Assembly: GCF_000182565.1 (NCBI RefSeq)
Contig: NW_015971538.1
Span: 2,042,983 to 2,106,982, forward strand
Length of the DNA: 64,000 nucleotides
DNA from: Spizellomyces punctatus DAOM BR117
Lineage: Eukaryota > Chytridiomycota > Chytridiomycetes > Spizellomycetales > Spizellomycetaceae
Direction of reading: 5' to 3'
Shown here: positions 24,887 to 36,825 of the stretch, in pieces
How positions within the stretch are numbered: position 1 is the stretch's first letter
How the letters are laid out: each line of letters begins with the position of its first letter
The notes under the pieces: model-generated
Seen by the model: the letters and a program-made list of their open reading frames with translations, nothing else
The model's database searches: none
What the model was told of the DNA's origin: nothing
Program-made: the position numbers and the translations under genes

Positions 24887-25451
24887 CAGTTCTTGGCGGG
24901 TTCGGTTTATCCGAGCACAACTCTCCGTTGGGTTCGCCTGATGGAGGTTAGGACGTGTGTGTTTTCACTCTGTCCGACGCCAAAGGGTGGATATCTCCCA
25001 AGTTGCTTTGGGTACCTGCTCTGCAATGATGCGGGGTGGGTGTTGGCGGGTTCGGTTTATCCGAGCACATCTCTCCAATGGGTTCTTCTCATGGAGGTTA
25101 GGACATGTGTGTTGTCACTCTGTCCGACGCCAAAGGGTGGATATTCTCCCAAGTTGCCTCGGGTACCGTGCCCTGTATCGTGCGGAGTCCAGTTCTTGGC
25201 GGGTTCGGTTTATCCGAGCACATCTCTCCAATGGGTTCTTCTCATGGAGGTTAGGACATGTGTGTTGTCACTCTGTCCGACGCCAAAGGGTGGATATTCT
25301 CCCAAGTTGCCTCGGGTACCGTGCCCTGTATCGTGCGGAGTCCAGTTCTAAGGGCGGGTTCGGTTTATTCGAGCACATCTCTCCATTGGGTTCGCCTGAT
25401 GGAGGTTAGGACGTGTGTGAACTTTCACTCTGTCCGACGCCAGGCTGGATT
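24887..25451. repeat. Tandem array of about four 150-155 bp units
   Basis: Units start with GTTCTTGGCGGGTTCGG-like sequence; equivalent GGC bases lie at 24895, 25045, 25198 and 25353, giving steps of 150, 153 and 155 bp. Copies 2 and 3 are almost identical after their first bases, while copies 1 and 4 are diverged and copy 4 breaks off into a C tract. The array contains open frames across unit borders, but unit lengths are not all multiples of three, and nothing resembles a known protein. It is a minisatellite-like array; a copy-number-variable non-coding transcript is possible but unsupported. Confidence 0.9.
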
Positions 25452-25472
25452 CCCCCCCCCCCCCCCCCCCCC
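25452..25472. repeat. C21 homopolymer
   Basis: Twenty-one consecutive C residues terminate the fourth tandem copy. The length may be inexact, since such tracts are error-prone in sequencing. Confidence 0.9.
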
Positions 25473-25840
25473 AGAGGTGGGCTTGTTGGTTTTTCCATTT
25501 GAACTCCGTTGTATACTGCTAACGGATATCTTCATGTAGGAACTATTAACATTTCTTATCTTCATATAGGACCAAAATGCTGCGGGATATATGACCGGTC
25601 AGTGATTAAGAAGAATCGAGCTGGTAAGGTTTTGTGAGCACATTGTCTTCGTATCTCTCAGAAATTTAAGGCGTTCATACAATATAGATTCGGACACGTA
25701 CGCTTTCCTCAAACCTCCGCCGCCTGTTCTCCCCCTTTTCGGTTCCGGACGATGCTCGCCAAAGTAACATCAAGACCGAGATTCAGAAGACGTACGGTTC
25801 CTTTCAAGAAACACAAGAATCGTTTATGACTGGACAAGTC

Positions 25841-25980
25841 GAATGGGAATGGGAATAAATGTGAATATGGATGGGAATGGGAAGAACTGTGAATGGGAAT
25901 GGGAATCATGTATAAATCTCGATGTAAATGGGAATGCAATGATGGGATGGGCGCTGTGGATGTCGAATGGGAATGGGAAT
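25841..25980. repeat. Degenerate GGGAAT microsatellite
   Basis: Repeated GAATGGGAATGGGAAT blocks are interrupted by short unique sequence. It is not the fungal telomere repeat (TTAGGG). It lies in the gene-poor interval before the amidohydrolase. Confidence 0.75.
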
Positions 25981-26298
25981 AAATGGATATGCAATGATGG
26001 GGATGGGCGGAAGGTTGCTGGGTAATAAACTATCTTATATCACATTCTTCATTGCTATTTCAAAATGCTCGTTATGCCTTTTGCATTTGGATTCACTGCA
26101 AGTTCAATGCCATGCAAATATCACTATCTCTTCGTTCCCCATTTTTGTCCGAAATTTTTGTACCACTGGATGAGTCAGCTCTGATGTACGAGATCATGGG
26201 GGATATGACCTCTGAATTTTTTGTTTACTGATGTTTACTACTCGAACTTGTGCATAAGAATACTAGAAGAGAGCGCTTGGATTGGACGTTTACCCATC

Positions 26299-29007
26299 AT
26301 GTCTTTGCGAAATCGGCAGCAGAAAGCTGAAACCAATATGCTGGACGAGAGGTCTAGCTTGTTGGATGGAAAGGTCAATGACAGAAGGCGAGGAGCTCAG
26401 GTTCGTACTCTTATCAATGAACAAATGCATGTCTATTTAGTTTTGGGGTGCTAACGTTCGTGATATTCTTTTCTGCGCCTAGTGGTTTGGATGGCAGCAT
26501 TTTATCGTCTTTCCGCTCCTGATTGGAGCGCTGTACGTTTTATCTGGTTCTCGTCGAAGTCTGATCAATGAGTACAGGTACATGATGGCATATTCCAACG
26601 ATTGCAAACTAGACCTATTGACAAGTCCTTCACAGTCTCCCATCATATTACATCATTCACAATGCCCGAGTCTACACGGTCGATGATGTACAACCGTTTG
26701 CTGAGGCGTTCGTTGTCCGCGACGGGCACTTTGTAGATGTTGGAAGCGGGACAGAGTTACGGCAAGCCTATCCGGATGCAAAAGCGGTGGATGCTGGTGG
26801 GCGGATGATTGTTCCCGGGTTGATTGACGCGCATGCGGTGCGTGTCTGTAGCGCCTATCTATGTGGAAAGAATGAGCATTCGCTAACAAACCGGCAAATA
26901 GCATCTCATTGAACAGGGCCTGGCCCTCCTGCAGGCAGACGTAACAGGAGCCATGACCCTAAGTCAAGTACGATCTCGCCTCGTGTCCTACCTTGATGCC
27001 CACCCTGATATTGAAAGTAACAAAGAATGGATTATCGGCAAAGGATGGGACCAAACTAAATGGCCGGAAACAAATCACCAATTCCCGAACGCCTCCGATT
27101 TGGATCACCCCCGTCTTAGGCATATTCCCATTTGTTTGTTCAGAATTGACTACCATGCGTTTTGGGTCAACGAAGCAGCTTTGGAAAAGATTGGAAAAGT
27201 CCCGAAAAAGGTGGATGGCGGGGAGATTGTGCGTGATTCGAATGGACGTCTGACGGGTGTATTTTTGGATAATGCGATGGATATTGTTGACAATGCGATG
27301 GAGAGACCTGGCGAAAAGAGGCTGGCGGAGGCTATCGAAGCCGTCACCCAGAGAATGGTATCGTATGGTTTAACCGGCTTGCATGATGCGGGTGTGCTAC
27401 CGTGGCAGCTGGACTTTCTGAAGAGGTACGCGTTGAAGTTCAGACCAGACTCATATTAGTGCGATGAGCTGATTGCTACCCCAGCATAGTAGATGCTGGG
27501 CGTCTCCCGATTCGTAACTGTACGTTGGGGCTGCTTTCGCGCGTTACTACCTGATTATCCACTCTAATAACCGACGCAGACGCAATGATCAAATGTCCGG
27601 ATCCCGCACATTACTGTGGCGATATCGTGCCCCAGCTATTCAATTATGGTGATCGGCTGACAGTTCGCTCTGTAAAGTTGTTTCTTGATGGTGCTGTTGG
27701 ATCATGGGGAGCTGCCATGATTGAGGTACATCGCATATTTTACAAATATCCATATCATTACTCATCCGTGTGGTGGGATTGCTGGCACTTTTCTACTTTA
27801 GCCTTACTCTGACGATCCTACCAAGAGCGGATTCTTGCGCATGAATGAGACCGATCTGCCGGATCTGGTGTGGAAAGTATGTGAAACATGTCTTGTGTCA
27901 ACGTATGCACTCTCCACCGTATCTGACGATGGTATCGTTTCCCACAGTGGATTAGACATGTATGTCCAGCATTATTGCCGGAAAGCTTGACTTGCACCCT
28001 CATAGAGCATACAGGGATATCAAGTGAACACCCATTGCATAGGCGATCTGGCCAACAAGATCACTCTGGACGCCTACGAAGAGGCTTTTGAGCGTCTGGG
28101 AGAGCAAGGGAAAGACCTGCGGTTGAGAATTGAGCACGCGCAGATGGTGGTATGTTGTTCTTGCTGTTCTTGTTGGGATCATTTCTTTGTCTTTACGTAG
28201 TCCCCATTGGTGACAGAGATTGGAAGATATACCGCGATTTGCACGGTTGGGTGTCGTGCCGTCCATGCAGCCTACACATGGTTTGTAGTTTAGCCAATAC
28301 TTTGGTTACCACGTCGTACTTGGTGTTAACTATCAGATTATGCAAAGCGACGAGTGATATGTCGTATGTCGGACGTCGGATAGGCCCAGACAGGGTGCGC
28401 GGGGCTTATGCCTGGCAGTCGCTATTAAACGCTGGGTAGGTCGGAGTGTTTTTGCATCATATTGAATGTTCCAGTGTTGTGTGCTCAATTTCTCGCGGTA
28501 CAGTGTTTCCCACATTCCCCTTGGATCAGATTTCCCAATCGAAGGCATAAACCCGTTGCTCGGGATCTATGCTGCTGTGACGCGAACTGATGTTGACGGA
28601 TCATCGGTATGTTCTTGGCCCGGATTTTAGGATAAGCGCTTTATGGAGCTCTAAACCTTGATACTTGTGTTTTTAGCCGCATGGACCAACCGGATGGTAT
28701 CCTTCTCAGAAACTCAACAGAACACAAGCTCTTAAAGGATTCACGTTGGATGCAGCGTGGGCCGCGTTTCAAGACAGTGAGGTATAGTAGATTCAGTCAG
28801 CTAAATCCAATTGAGCAAAACAGAAGCCAATCATTCCCGTTCCAGCTTGGTTCGATCACACCTTCCAAAAAGGCCGATTTCGTCATATTTGATACTGAAT
28901 TCATGAAAGACGATTTGCCTCCATCAAAAATATTGGAGACACAGGTGGTGACGACAGTTGTAGGTGGAAATGTTGTCTACGGGACGCTGGGTGGATTCAC
29001 AACATAG
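26299..29007 (+). CDS. Membrane-anchored amidohydrolase, YtcJ-like (metal-dependent hydrolase)
   Basis: Predicted 615 residues in 14 exons: 26299-26400, 26483-26577, 26636-26837, 26902-27425, 27485-27519, 27580-27725, 27802-27876, 27948-27959, 28015-28149, 28217-28280, 28348-28435, 28504-28606, 28677-28781 and 28846-29007. All phases agree, and the eighth exon is only 12 nt. A short cytosolic tail precedes one hydrophobic segment (residues 37-54, [16 protein letters not shown]), suggesting a type II signal anchor. The catalytic domain keeps the H-x-H pair (His132, His134), the [14 protein letters not shown] block, NTHCIGD and RIEHAQ histidines and the GSDFPIEG aspartate. YtcJ-like enzymes hydrolyse C-N bonds of formamides or amides; the substrate here is unknown. 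An in-frame upstream start at 26221 is possible but less likely. Confidence 0.9.
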
Positions 29008-30000
29008 ATTAGGCGTCCTTCATTGATGTAAAGATAGATAAGGTTAGATGCGAAGTCTGCGATGTGTCTAGAGCATATATTACTGCCTTGGAGATATTTT
29101 ACTTTCAATATTTGTCTAGTTTTCAAGAGAGACAAGCAGATCGATTTCACGGCGTGAAAACACACCTAGAGCAAGCAGCTAGACGGTCTCGTAAGCCTCT
29201 CCGATTGCTTACGCGATTCCTGATTGGTTGCGACCGTCGTCGACCAAGACAAGCTATTTGACAGCCCCTCAAAAAGATATGACGAGACCAAAACGTCCAT
29301 CGCATTTGGCTGTAAGGAGTTTCGTCTCTGCGCTTTGTGTGCAGGAGTTTTGAGAATGGTTTGTCCCTTGCAACGGCATCTGTGCGCTTGCAGGGAGTAA
29401 TGCGCTAGCACACAAGCGTGGCCTACAGTGTGCATTTCTTTTATTTTTTTCACAGCTCTCCACACTTGCTTTGCCAAGTTGGGGAATTCGACTGCCTAAC
29501 TCAAAATTAGCCTTCAGGGCTTTGATTGGCATGTCGACTGTGCCTTGCGTAGAGTGGAGCCGCTGCTTGGAATTTGTTCTCCATTTTCACATGGGCTTTT
29601 TGTCTCCACTGCAAATGACGCAGAGTAAAAGCCTCTGGTTCCCATTTGCTTTTCAACAGTAATTAGTGGTCTGATTCTCGCCAACAAGCTTGGTAAGGAT
29701 CTCCAGTTGAGCAATTCTAATATGGAGTACCTGACTGTGCAACAGCCAACAGGAAGGCTTTGTGTGTGTTTTTCTCACCTTCATCCGTTTTGCGATCGAC
29801 GTTCTGCCCTTTCTGTCTAAGCAGAGACACCTCATCGTACAGAAGGGGTATACAAGCTGTTTGGTACACTCCATTCCATGCAATTCCACCCTACGAACTG
29901 AGCACGGTAATTTGAAGGTACCCGGCATGCCATGCCTCTGGGTGTGGGAAACCAACAGTCAATTCCAATGCATCATACGTTTCTTATCCCTATCTAAATT
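29008..30000. other. Intergenic region
   Basis: About 1 kb between two plus-strand genes. No reading frame, RNA gene or repeat can be supported. Confidence 0.5.
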
Positions 30001-32646
30001 ATGACGGAGGGCGGAAAGTCTTGTGAGCAGGGCTTTGGAAAAGGTGGCATAAGCGGTATTAGCACCCGCCATGGCATTGTTCATCTGTCACTTCAAGAAG
30101 ATGGGAACACATGTCAAAGTGCTTTTAGCCGTCCCCGTCCGGGGGTTTTGACAACGGCCACTTTCCAAAACTGTGGGAATATCCATGAACCAGACAGCAA
30201 GTTTGCTCCTGTCACAGGCTTTGTAACCTCCAATAGTAACCGTTCGCTCCGCGCTCAATCGTCGCAGCTGTCGACACAGCTGGCACAAGGGAAGGAGGAA
30301 TATGGTCAGGGTCACTTTGAGGAGAACGTTAGTAGCACCTCGAGGTTGCAGGACGATGAATTGCCGACCTCGGTACCTACTGGCTCCTCTCTAGGAAAGG
30401 GGGACGACGTGGTCCAGGCAGTAGGGGAAGGCGACCACGTAAAGCAAGGGCCCAAAGCCTGCGAGTCAACCCGCAATCGAGACTCCAATGAGCTTTCTCA
30501 AAACGCAGCTCAGTGCAGCCATTCCTCGTCTTTGCGCTCTTCTCCTTCGCCTGCCCCTGTATGCCAAGATCAAACAACCGTAGGTGCCCCCTTTCCACAG
30601 AGTCGCTTTTATTCCCGCATTGGTTCTTCCCCCCGCTTGCGTCCGGTAACAAATTGTCCGCCGCAACCAATACCAGTAAAAAACTCTCAATCTTCTCATC
30701 CTACCTCGACTCAGCATTCCGACAGCTGCGTCCCCGCATCGTCAAGCAACACCAACTTCTCGGCTACACACTCGATGTACTCTGGCCCTTTATCAATTGC
30801 TCCTAGTGCCGAGACTTTCCTCCTGGACCGTGCCCGACAACGAGGGCTAATGGTAGTATCTCCATTCGACTCCATTTCAACTTTCACGTCATCCGCACAG
30901 TCGCCAGGTTCAGAGCGGGGAATACCGAGCTATCCCGAATCTGGTCTTCATTCTGGATTTGAATCAAGCTCTTCTGTACCTCCAAAGGTATCTGGTGGGT
31001 GGACGTTCGCCTCCATTGCAGCTGGTCCAGTCCGACCGTTGCATACACACGGGTTCATTGAATACTCACCAGAGGACGATATCGAGGAGCGGATCTCACC
31101 AGATAGAGTTCAAGCGGGACGGACCCTGATGAGCATGGGCGGCTACTCCTCCGACTTTTCTGTAGCGTCTACCCCCATATCTACACATCGCACCTGTGAA
31201 GTTGCTTCATCAAATCATCTTAACACCCCGGAGCCGATACGACATGGATGTCTTTTCAAGACAGTTCATCATCCGTATATGGAATGGGGATGCGTTTGTA
31301 GGAGGTAGTGGGTTGGTCGGGAGCTACGGGATATACGACAAAGATATCGAAGAGCGGAAAAGTAAAGGCAAGGAGGCTATCGAAGGAGCTGTAAGTTCTT
31401 TTGAAGTTGAATTTTTTTGCTGTGGTTCATTAATTAACTGCTGTATTCATTCTACGACTAGTCTGGATATAATCCAACGGCAAAGCTGCCAATGCCTGTC
31501 CCGTCGTCAGTAATCCATGAGATTACTTCCAATTCAATGACATATTTTGCGAGGACCGGTATCTTACAACCAAATACAGAGGAGTTGGTAGTAGACGTGG
31601 ATCAACGACTTGAAAATTCGTTCCACCAAACACTAGTGGATATACATCATCTGGGCTTGAAGAGTGAACCAGGACAGGATGAGGTGGACATCAAAGTGGA
31701 AGATTCAGTTCTAAGTTCTGGAGTGCTTATACTCAACAGAAATGCCGGTACGAGGGAAGCAAGGGTGCGAGATCGGTCAATGAACAGGACGCCACAGCTT
31801 AGCGACATTTTAGCGTCCGGCGTCACTTCAATCTCACCTGGAGATAGCCAACTCGGAGCTGCGAGCGCGCACATGCTCGTCTGCGATGAGAACGAGACAA
31901 AGAGCCTAGACGAAGACGACAGAGTCTGCAAGGCTGGCGATGTGACACAGGCCTTTCAAAACCCCGAAGACGATTCTGAAATCCTTTTAATATCCCTTCT
32001 CGAACCCGACCATGTCTTCCAAACCGTTACCAAAGTTGCAGAGTGCCAGCCGGCTAAAGCCACCGCGATAATTGATGCCGAGCTGGACCATCTCCTCACC
32101 ATCATGCATTCCTTGGGGATGAAGGAGGCAGAAATCGCACTATACACGTCAGAGTCAATTCGCGATAGCAAAAGTCGGGAGCAGGATACCGACAGTGAGC
32201 AATATCAAGAGGAGGAAGATTCCGATTATTCGGAACCCAAAGTACGGCGGCAACAGCCCAAATCTCGCAAAAAGCGCAAAACAGACCTAGTTCTCAAAAG
32301 AAACAAAAAAGCGACCGCAATGCCCGCCAAACACAGGTCCATTCGCCGCGATCAGCGTGAATCCTCCGAATCGTCCTTTGCATTCACTACTTCCGAGAGC
32401 GAATCCGAGCCAGAGCCACCCCCAGTAGAGTTCAAAATTCCCCGGTCGCTTAGGGGAAAGGGATATATATGGCAAACACTGTTGCAGGAGCAGGCAGCAG
32501 GATCCAAAAGCCATGTAAATTCGCGTTCGGCAACTTCATCGGCCTCTTCCGGTTCATCTTCTGTCCGCGCTACAAAGCACAGTAAGGGACAAGGAAAACC
32601 TTCTAGGGGAAGGCCCAAAAAGAACAGAGGCAGAGGTCAGCGGTGA
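30001..32646 (+). CDS. Orphan Ser-rich, probably nuclear protein
   Basis: A protein of about 820-850 residues with no recognised domain. The first part (from ATG 30001) is Ser/Thr/Gln-rich and disordered. The middle has acidic stretches and two predicted helical blocks (VIHEITSNSMTYFARTGIL and AKATAIIDAELDHLLTIMHSLG). The C-terminus has basic nuclear-localisation-like clusters (SRKKRKTDLVLKRNKK; RGRPKKNRGRGQR). An intron at 31391-31461 (GTAAGT to CTAG) is clear. The frame also changes between about 31190 and 31370; the best-phased candidate is an intron at 31275-31362, but the donor-acceptor choice is uncertain. AT-hook-like GRPKK near the end suggests DNA association, an inference only. Confidence 0.6.
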
Positions 32647-33103
32647 AGGCGTATTTACTCGCCATATTGCGCGAGTAGGATGTTGCTTGAGAGTATATGA
32701 GAATATTATTTTTGTCTTTGAACATTAGCAGAGTCTTTTAATATACTGCCGCTGTTATCTGCCTGGATCAATGAAAGAATGATGCGTTTTGTTCAAGCGG
32801 TTGGACGATATGCCCCAATAGTTAATACGCTACTTGCAGAGCCAATGTATCTCTTTGTATCTGGTTAAAGAGCATCTCATTAGAATGCTACTTTATTTTT
32901 TGCAAGTTGACAGCCTGCGATCGGCGTTGCTTATGGCAGCGGTGGTCACGTGTACTTTGGATGAGTGTGGGCAATAGCTCGCCATTTTCTGAAAGTCGCC
33001 CTTTGCCTGCTGACGGGTAGGTAGCAAGTTGTGAAGACGAGGGTAATGTTGTAGAATGCTGTCGAGCCACAGACCAAGGAAGGCAGTACAATAACGCAGA
33101 GTC
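32647..33103. other. Intergenic region
   Basis: Separates the two tandem orphan genes. No feature is recognised. Confidence 0.5.
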
Positions 33104-36100
33104 ATGCTGCCCACACCTCAGAGTCTTACCCAATCCGATTCTGCACTCTCGTCACCTACCACGATACCCAGCGACTGGCTCCGTTTGAACAATGATGAGC
33201 TCAAGTCACTCATTCGTGAAGAGCTGGTGCACCGCCTGGATGCAGCAATGGCTAAGATGGCAAAGTGGCGCTCAACCATTTCGGCTGCCCTTCACCCAGA
33301 CCATTCGACACCGACTCCCGAAACCATTCGGGCGTACGATATTGACCAGCTAGAAGAGTATGTTGAGAAAGTAGAGATGGAAGAGCAGGAATTGGAGAAA
33401 GCGTTTCTAGTCAAGAAGTTGGGCGCTATGGTGGCTAGAAGGAGTGGCTCGGTGAAACCTCTTGAAGCAACACCGAGCCCAAGAGGAGAGTATCTGGGGC
33501 ATGTAGCTAGAGGGAGCAGTAATGATAATGCGTCGACTGTTGGGAGAGTAGCGATTTTGTCTCTGCCACGTACACAGATGGCAACGACGATAGGTGCCGA
33601 GGGTATCCATGTAGATGAACAGGTAAGGGACCTGTGTCCGCCGCCGGCACCGAGTTCCCAAACACCCAGCGAAAAGCGTTCCAGGAAGCGGTTCGTTATC
33701 ACGTCGAGGGATGAGGAGGACGACGACAGCCAGATAACCGCCGAACCGTCGCTACCTGTTAAGACCGTGGATGTGAAGGTGGAGGAAGCGACGGAGGAAT
33801 TCGATATTGATATCTCATCTGCGTCACCGGGCCTGAGTTTGGCTGAACCTCAACAGCACCCCAGTTCTATGGATGCAGTTGTCGTAGATATAGCCATTGA
33901 CGCGGCCGATGATGATCCTATCATGTCAAAAATACAGAGATTACAAGCGAAATGTCGCACGCCAAAGGTTGAACGCGCTACGACGGATCCCGAGGTGATC
34001 GTCATAGAGGATACTGATGACAAAATGGAAACCATTGGAACTGGTCAGGAGAACGAGCTACCTGCTAGTCAAGAGCCGGATACGCCACCATCAGGAGAGG
34101 CAGCCGAGGAGGACATGAACACACGTGATGATGATATTGCTGTCAAGTCGGAAAGAGAATCCAACTCACCTAAACGCGTTGAGAATGCTAACTTGAAACC
34201 ACATGACGGACACCCCGCGTACGTTCCTTGGAGTGTTCCCAACGGACTGGAAATCAATTCTCTCAGTTTATCTCAAGTCGTGAGAGGGTTATTGTGGCGA
34301 CATTTCCGGCACGGCAATGGTGGATTAAGTGCCAAAAGGATCACCGGTAACTATCATGTTTCATTGGAGCTATTTACATAGATTTCCTTTTGATGATTTT
34401 TGTGATAACAAGGGCTGTGCGTTGAGTATTTTCCCGAGCACATGCAAAGTAAGCAGACAAAGAAAGCCAGAGATAAAGGTATCCGGAAAGCGGTGCGCCG
34501 GTACATCCGAGCATGTGGATTCTGGGACAAGGCTGGGGTTTTCCCACCGAGTTCACATGGTTTGGAGACTCCCATCGTCCAGGCAAAACCCGTAATGTAC
34601 CTCAGTCCGCAATATTACAAGTATTTGAATTCGGATCATGATTTCAATGCGCAAAAGCATCTTTTCGAGCATGTTGACACCCTGACCTGTGCTCGTACAC
34701 CAAAGAACCCTTCGTCTTTGCCCTCTGACCATCCTGAAAGCAATGTGTCTGTTCCAATTGAGCCGGGAACCAGTTGTTCACATCGAAGTCTCGGGCTTGG
34801 GCACAGCTCTAATTTTGATCATACTACCCTACCGGGAGCAGTGCCAATTGAGGTACGACAAGAGCGTGCTTTACCGCAGCCGAAGCGTACTGGTAAGCGA
34901 CCGAATGGCCAAGCCGGGAATTCCCATGGGGACTTGAATGAGATTCCATCTACTCTCGCATCGTCGAATCGATCGAAGAAAAGAAGAAAATCAAAAAAAC
35001 GTCGCGCATCCTCACATGAATCGGACAGTGAAGATGATGATCTTTACACAGAAGAATCGAACGATGATGATCTTTACATAGAAGAATCGAGTGACGCGGA
35101 CACTTGGTTGCCTACGCCTCGCAGAAAACGTGTCAAAGTGGATACCGAAACGTCTGCTAAGCTGCCTCAAACAACTCAGATACCGACTGTGCTCAAACGT
35201 CCATGGTCAGAAAAGTGGACATCGACCAAGCCAATGATTGCCTATACGTACTGGCAGATGTGGAACAAACTCGGTGGAGACAATATTAATACCTACCGCA
35301 ATACAAGCTTTCGTGCTCACCAGAGAAATCTGGTTCCATATGCAGCGCTTGTCAAAGACAAGTGGAACCCCGGCCGCCTTCCGCAATCCGCTCTATTTGC
35401 CAAGGACCCAGGTCAGTCGCTCCCGGAAGCCCTCCAAAAGTGTAAAGAGTGGTGGAAGAGAACTCTTGGGTGGCGATTCAAAACGGGTGCTGTACCAGTG
35501 TTTTGCAACTTGCCGAAAAAGATTGCTGGACTGCAGCTTCCCGCATCTTATTGGCTGTATCTCGGCCCTTGTTATTTGGGTGACGTTCTTGCGAAAACAC
35601 CGTTTGAAGAACTATCGACAGCCAGTCGTGCCGTATGGGAGAAATATTGCGAGCAGGAGGATGTGATGGTGGAGGTGGAGATCTTGCCAAGCTCGGACCC
35701 AGATGACCTTACAATGGAGCAACTGGTTTGTGACGGGGACTGCGTGCGCCGGGCAATAGAAGTATTTGGTGACGAGAGCGTGGGACCTGATAAGGTGGTC
35801 CTCTGCGATTGTACTCCTGGTTTATTCCATCAACGCCATGGGGCCCAAAGTCGGCAGTGTTGTAGTTGGGATTACAAGAATACCAGGTGTGAGTGTTACT
35901 GGCGGACTCGAGAGCAAATTGAGGCAGCCTTTTATCAAGAGTACGGACGGTTCATGAAAAAGGATGCGATTCCTGAATTGGGAGCTAGTGCGACGAATTG
36001 CCTTGGAGGTGGTCCGCAGCCAAATGGGGCCGTCACGCGTGACGGGACACCGGGAGACATTGCTGACGAATGTAAAGAAGAAGAGGACGCAGACGTTTTG

Positions 36101-36394
36101 GTCAAGGACGAGGCGAATGAGGAGGATAGCCAGGATAAGGATCATCAGCCTAATGAGGAGACTCACAACTCGCGGCCTTTGTTTAGCGAAACGCAGCCTA
36201 TTTCCGAGGACGAGTTATTTGTAATTGACAAAATGCCAGCACGGGAGGTAGAACTCTCTGAGCGTCGTGAGGAGATAAACACGTCTACAGAAATAACAGT
36301 CAATGGAGATGAAGCTCCCAAACAGATACCCACCAACGAGAGTCCAAGTTGTCAGGATGAACAAGGGCTGATGCAAGTGGATAAAGTGTCATGA
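33104..36394 (+). CDS. Orphan acidic/basic, probably nuclear protein with a Cys cluster
   Basis: Predicted 1074 residues, exons 33104-34346 and 34413-36394 (66-nt intron, phases agree). Residues 20-110 form a helical, coiled-coil-prone N-terminus. A long disordered acidic part follows. Around residues 395-450 a compact helical block spans the splice (SLSQVVRGLLWRHFRHG...RKAVRRYIRACGFWD), looking like a small folded domain. A lysine-rich nuclear signal (KKRRKSKKRR) precedes a Trp/Tyr-rich globular region (MIAYTYWQMWNKLGGDNI) that ends in a cysteine cluster: CDGDC, CDC, H-x3-H-like and CCSWDYKNTRCECYW, which may bind zinc. I recognise no family. It is in tandem with another orphan nuclear-type gene. 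Confidence 0.7.
35033..35092 (+). repeat. 30-bp in-frame tandem duplication in the orphan gene
   Basis: Two near-identical 30-bp units starting GATGATGATCTTTACA encode DDDLY-[TI]-EESx twice. The acidic repeat is a typical slippage product in a disordered region. Confidence 0.85.
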
Positions 36395-36825
36395 GCATGA
36401 TTCCCTGGGTACAGAGAAGACGTAATAAATCGGACTTGCCGACTGAAGCAACATGGGCCATATGCGGTGGAGGAACCTGATGAGACAAACGGGTCAGGTC
36501 CAATCTACGACCTGCAAAGACTGTTTATCGACTGTGTCCATGCTAGGTGGGTTGCGGAGCCTGGAATTTATAGTGCAATCGGAGATGATATCCAGATCGC
36601 AGAGTCCATCGCCATTTATGTGAGGTTCATAGCATATATATATATTGTATATAGTATTTCATCATGGTTGTCGCTTGATTCGTCATATTGCCTAAATACA
36701 TGGATTTTTGCATATTCAATAAAGCTCAAGATCAAATGTTTCGGACACGTCGCGTGTCCGAATCGGCCAGCAGTGTATGGCCCACTCAAAACAGCTAGAC
36801 GGAACTCTACGTTTGTTGAAGCACC
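36395..36825. other. Intergenic region
   Basis: Holds the upstream region of the Myb/SANT gene, including a TA-rich run (atatatatattgtatat) near 36634. No gene is seen. Confidence 0.5.

Noticed and set aside
24857-25351. 164-residue frame across the tandem repeats
   Set aside because: It arises from repeated DNA, changes frame between units because unit lengths vary, and resembles no protein.
24887-25451. CRISPR-like array
   Set aside because: Units are contiguous 150-155 bp repeats without short unique spacers, in a eukaryotic context.
25841-25980. Telomere-like repeat
   Set aside because: GGGAAT is not the TTAGGG fungal telomere unit and the block is internal and degenerate.
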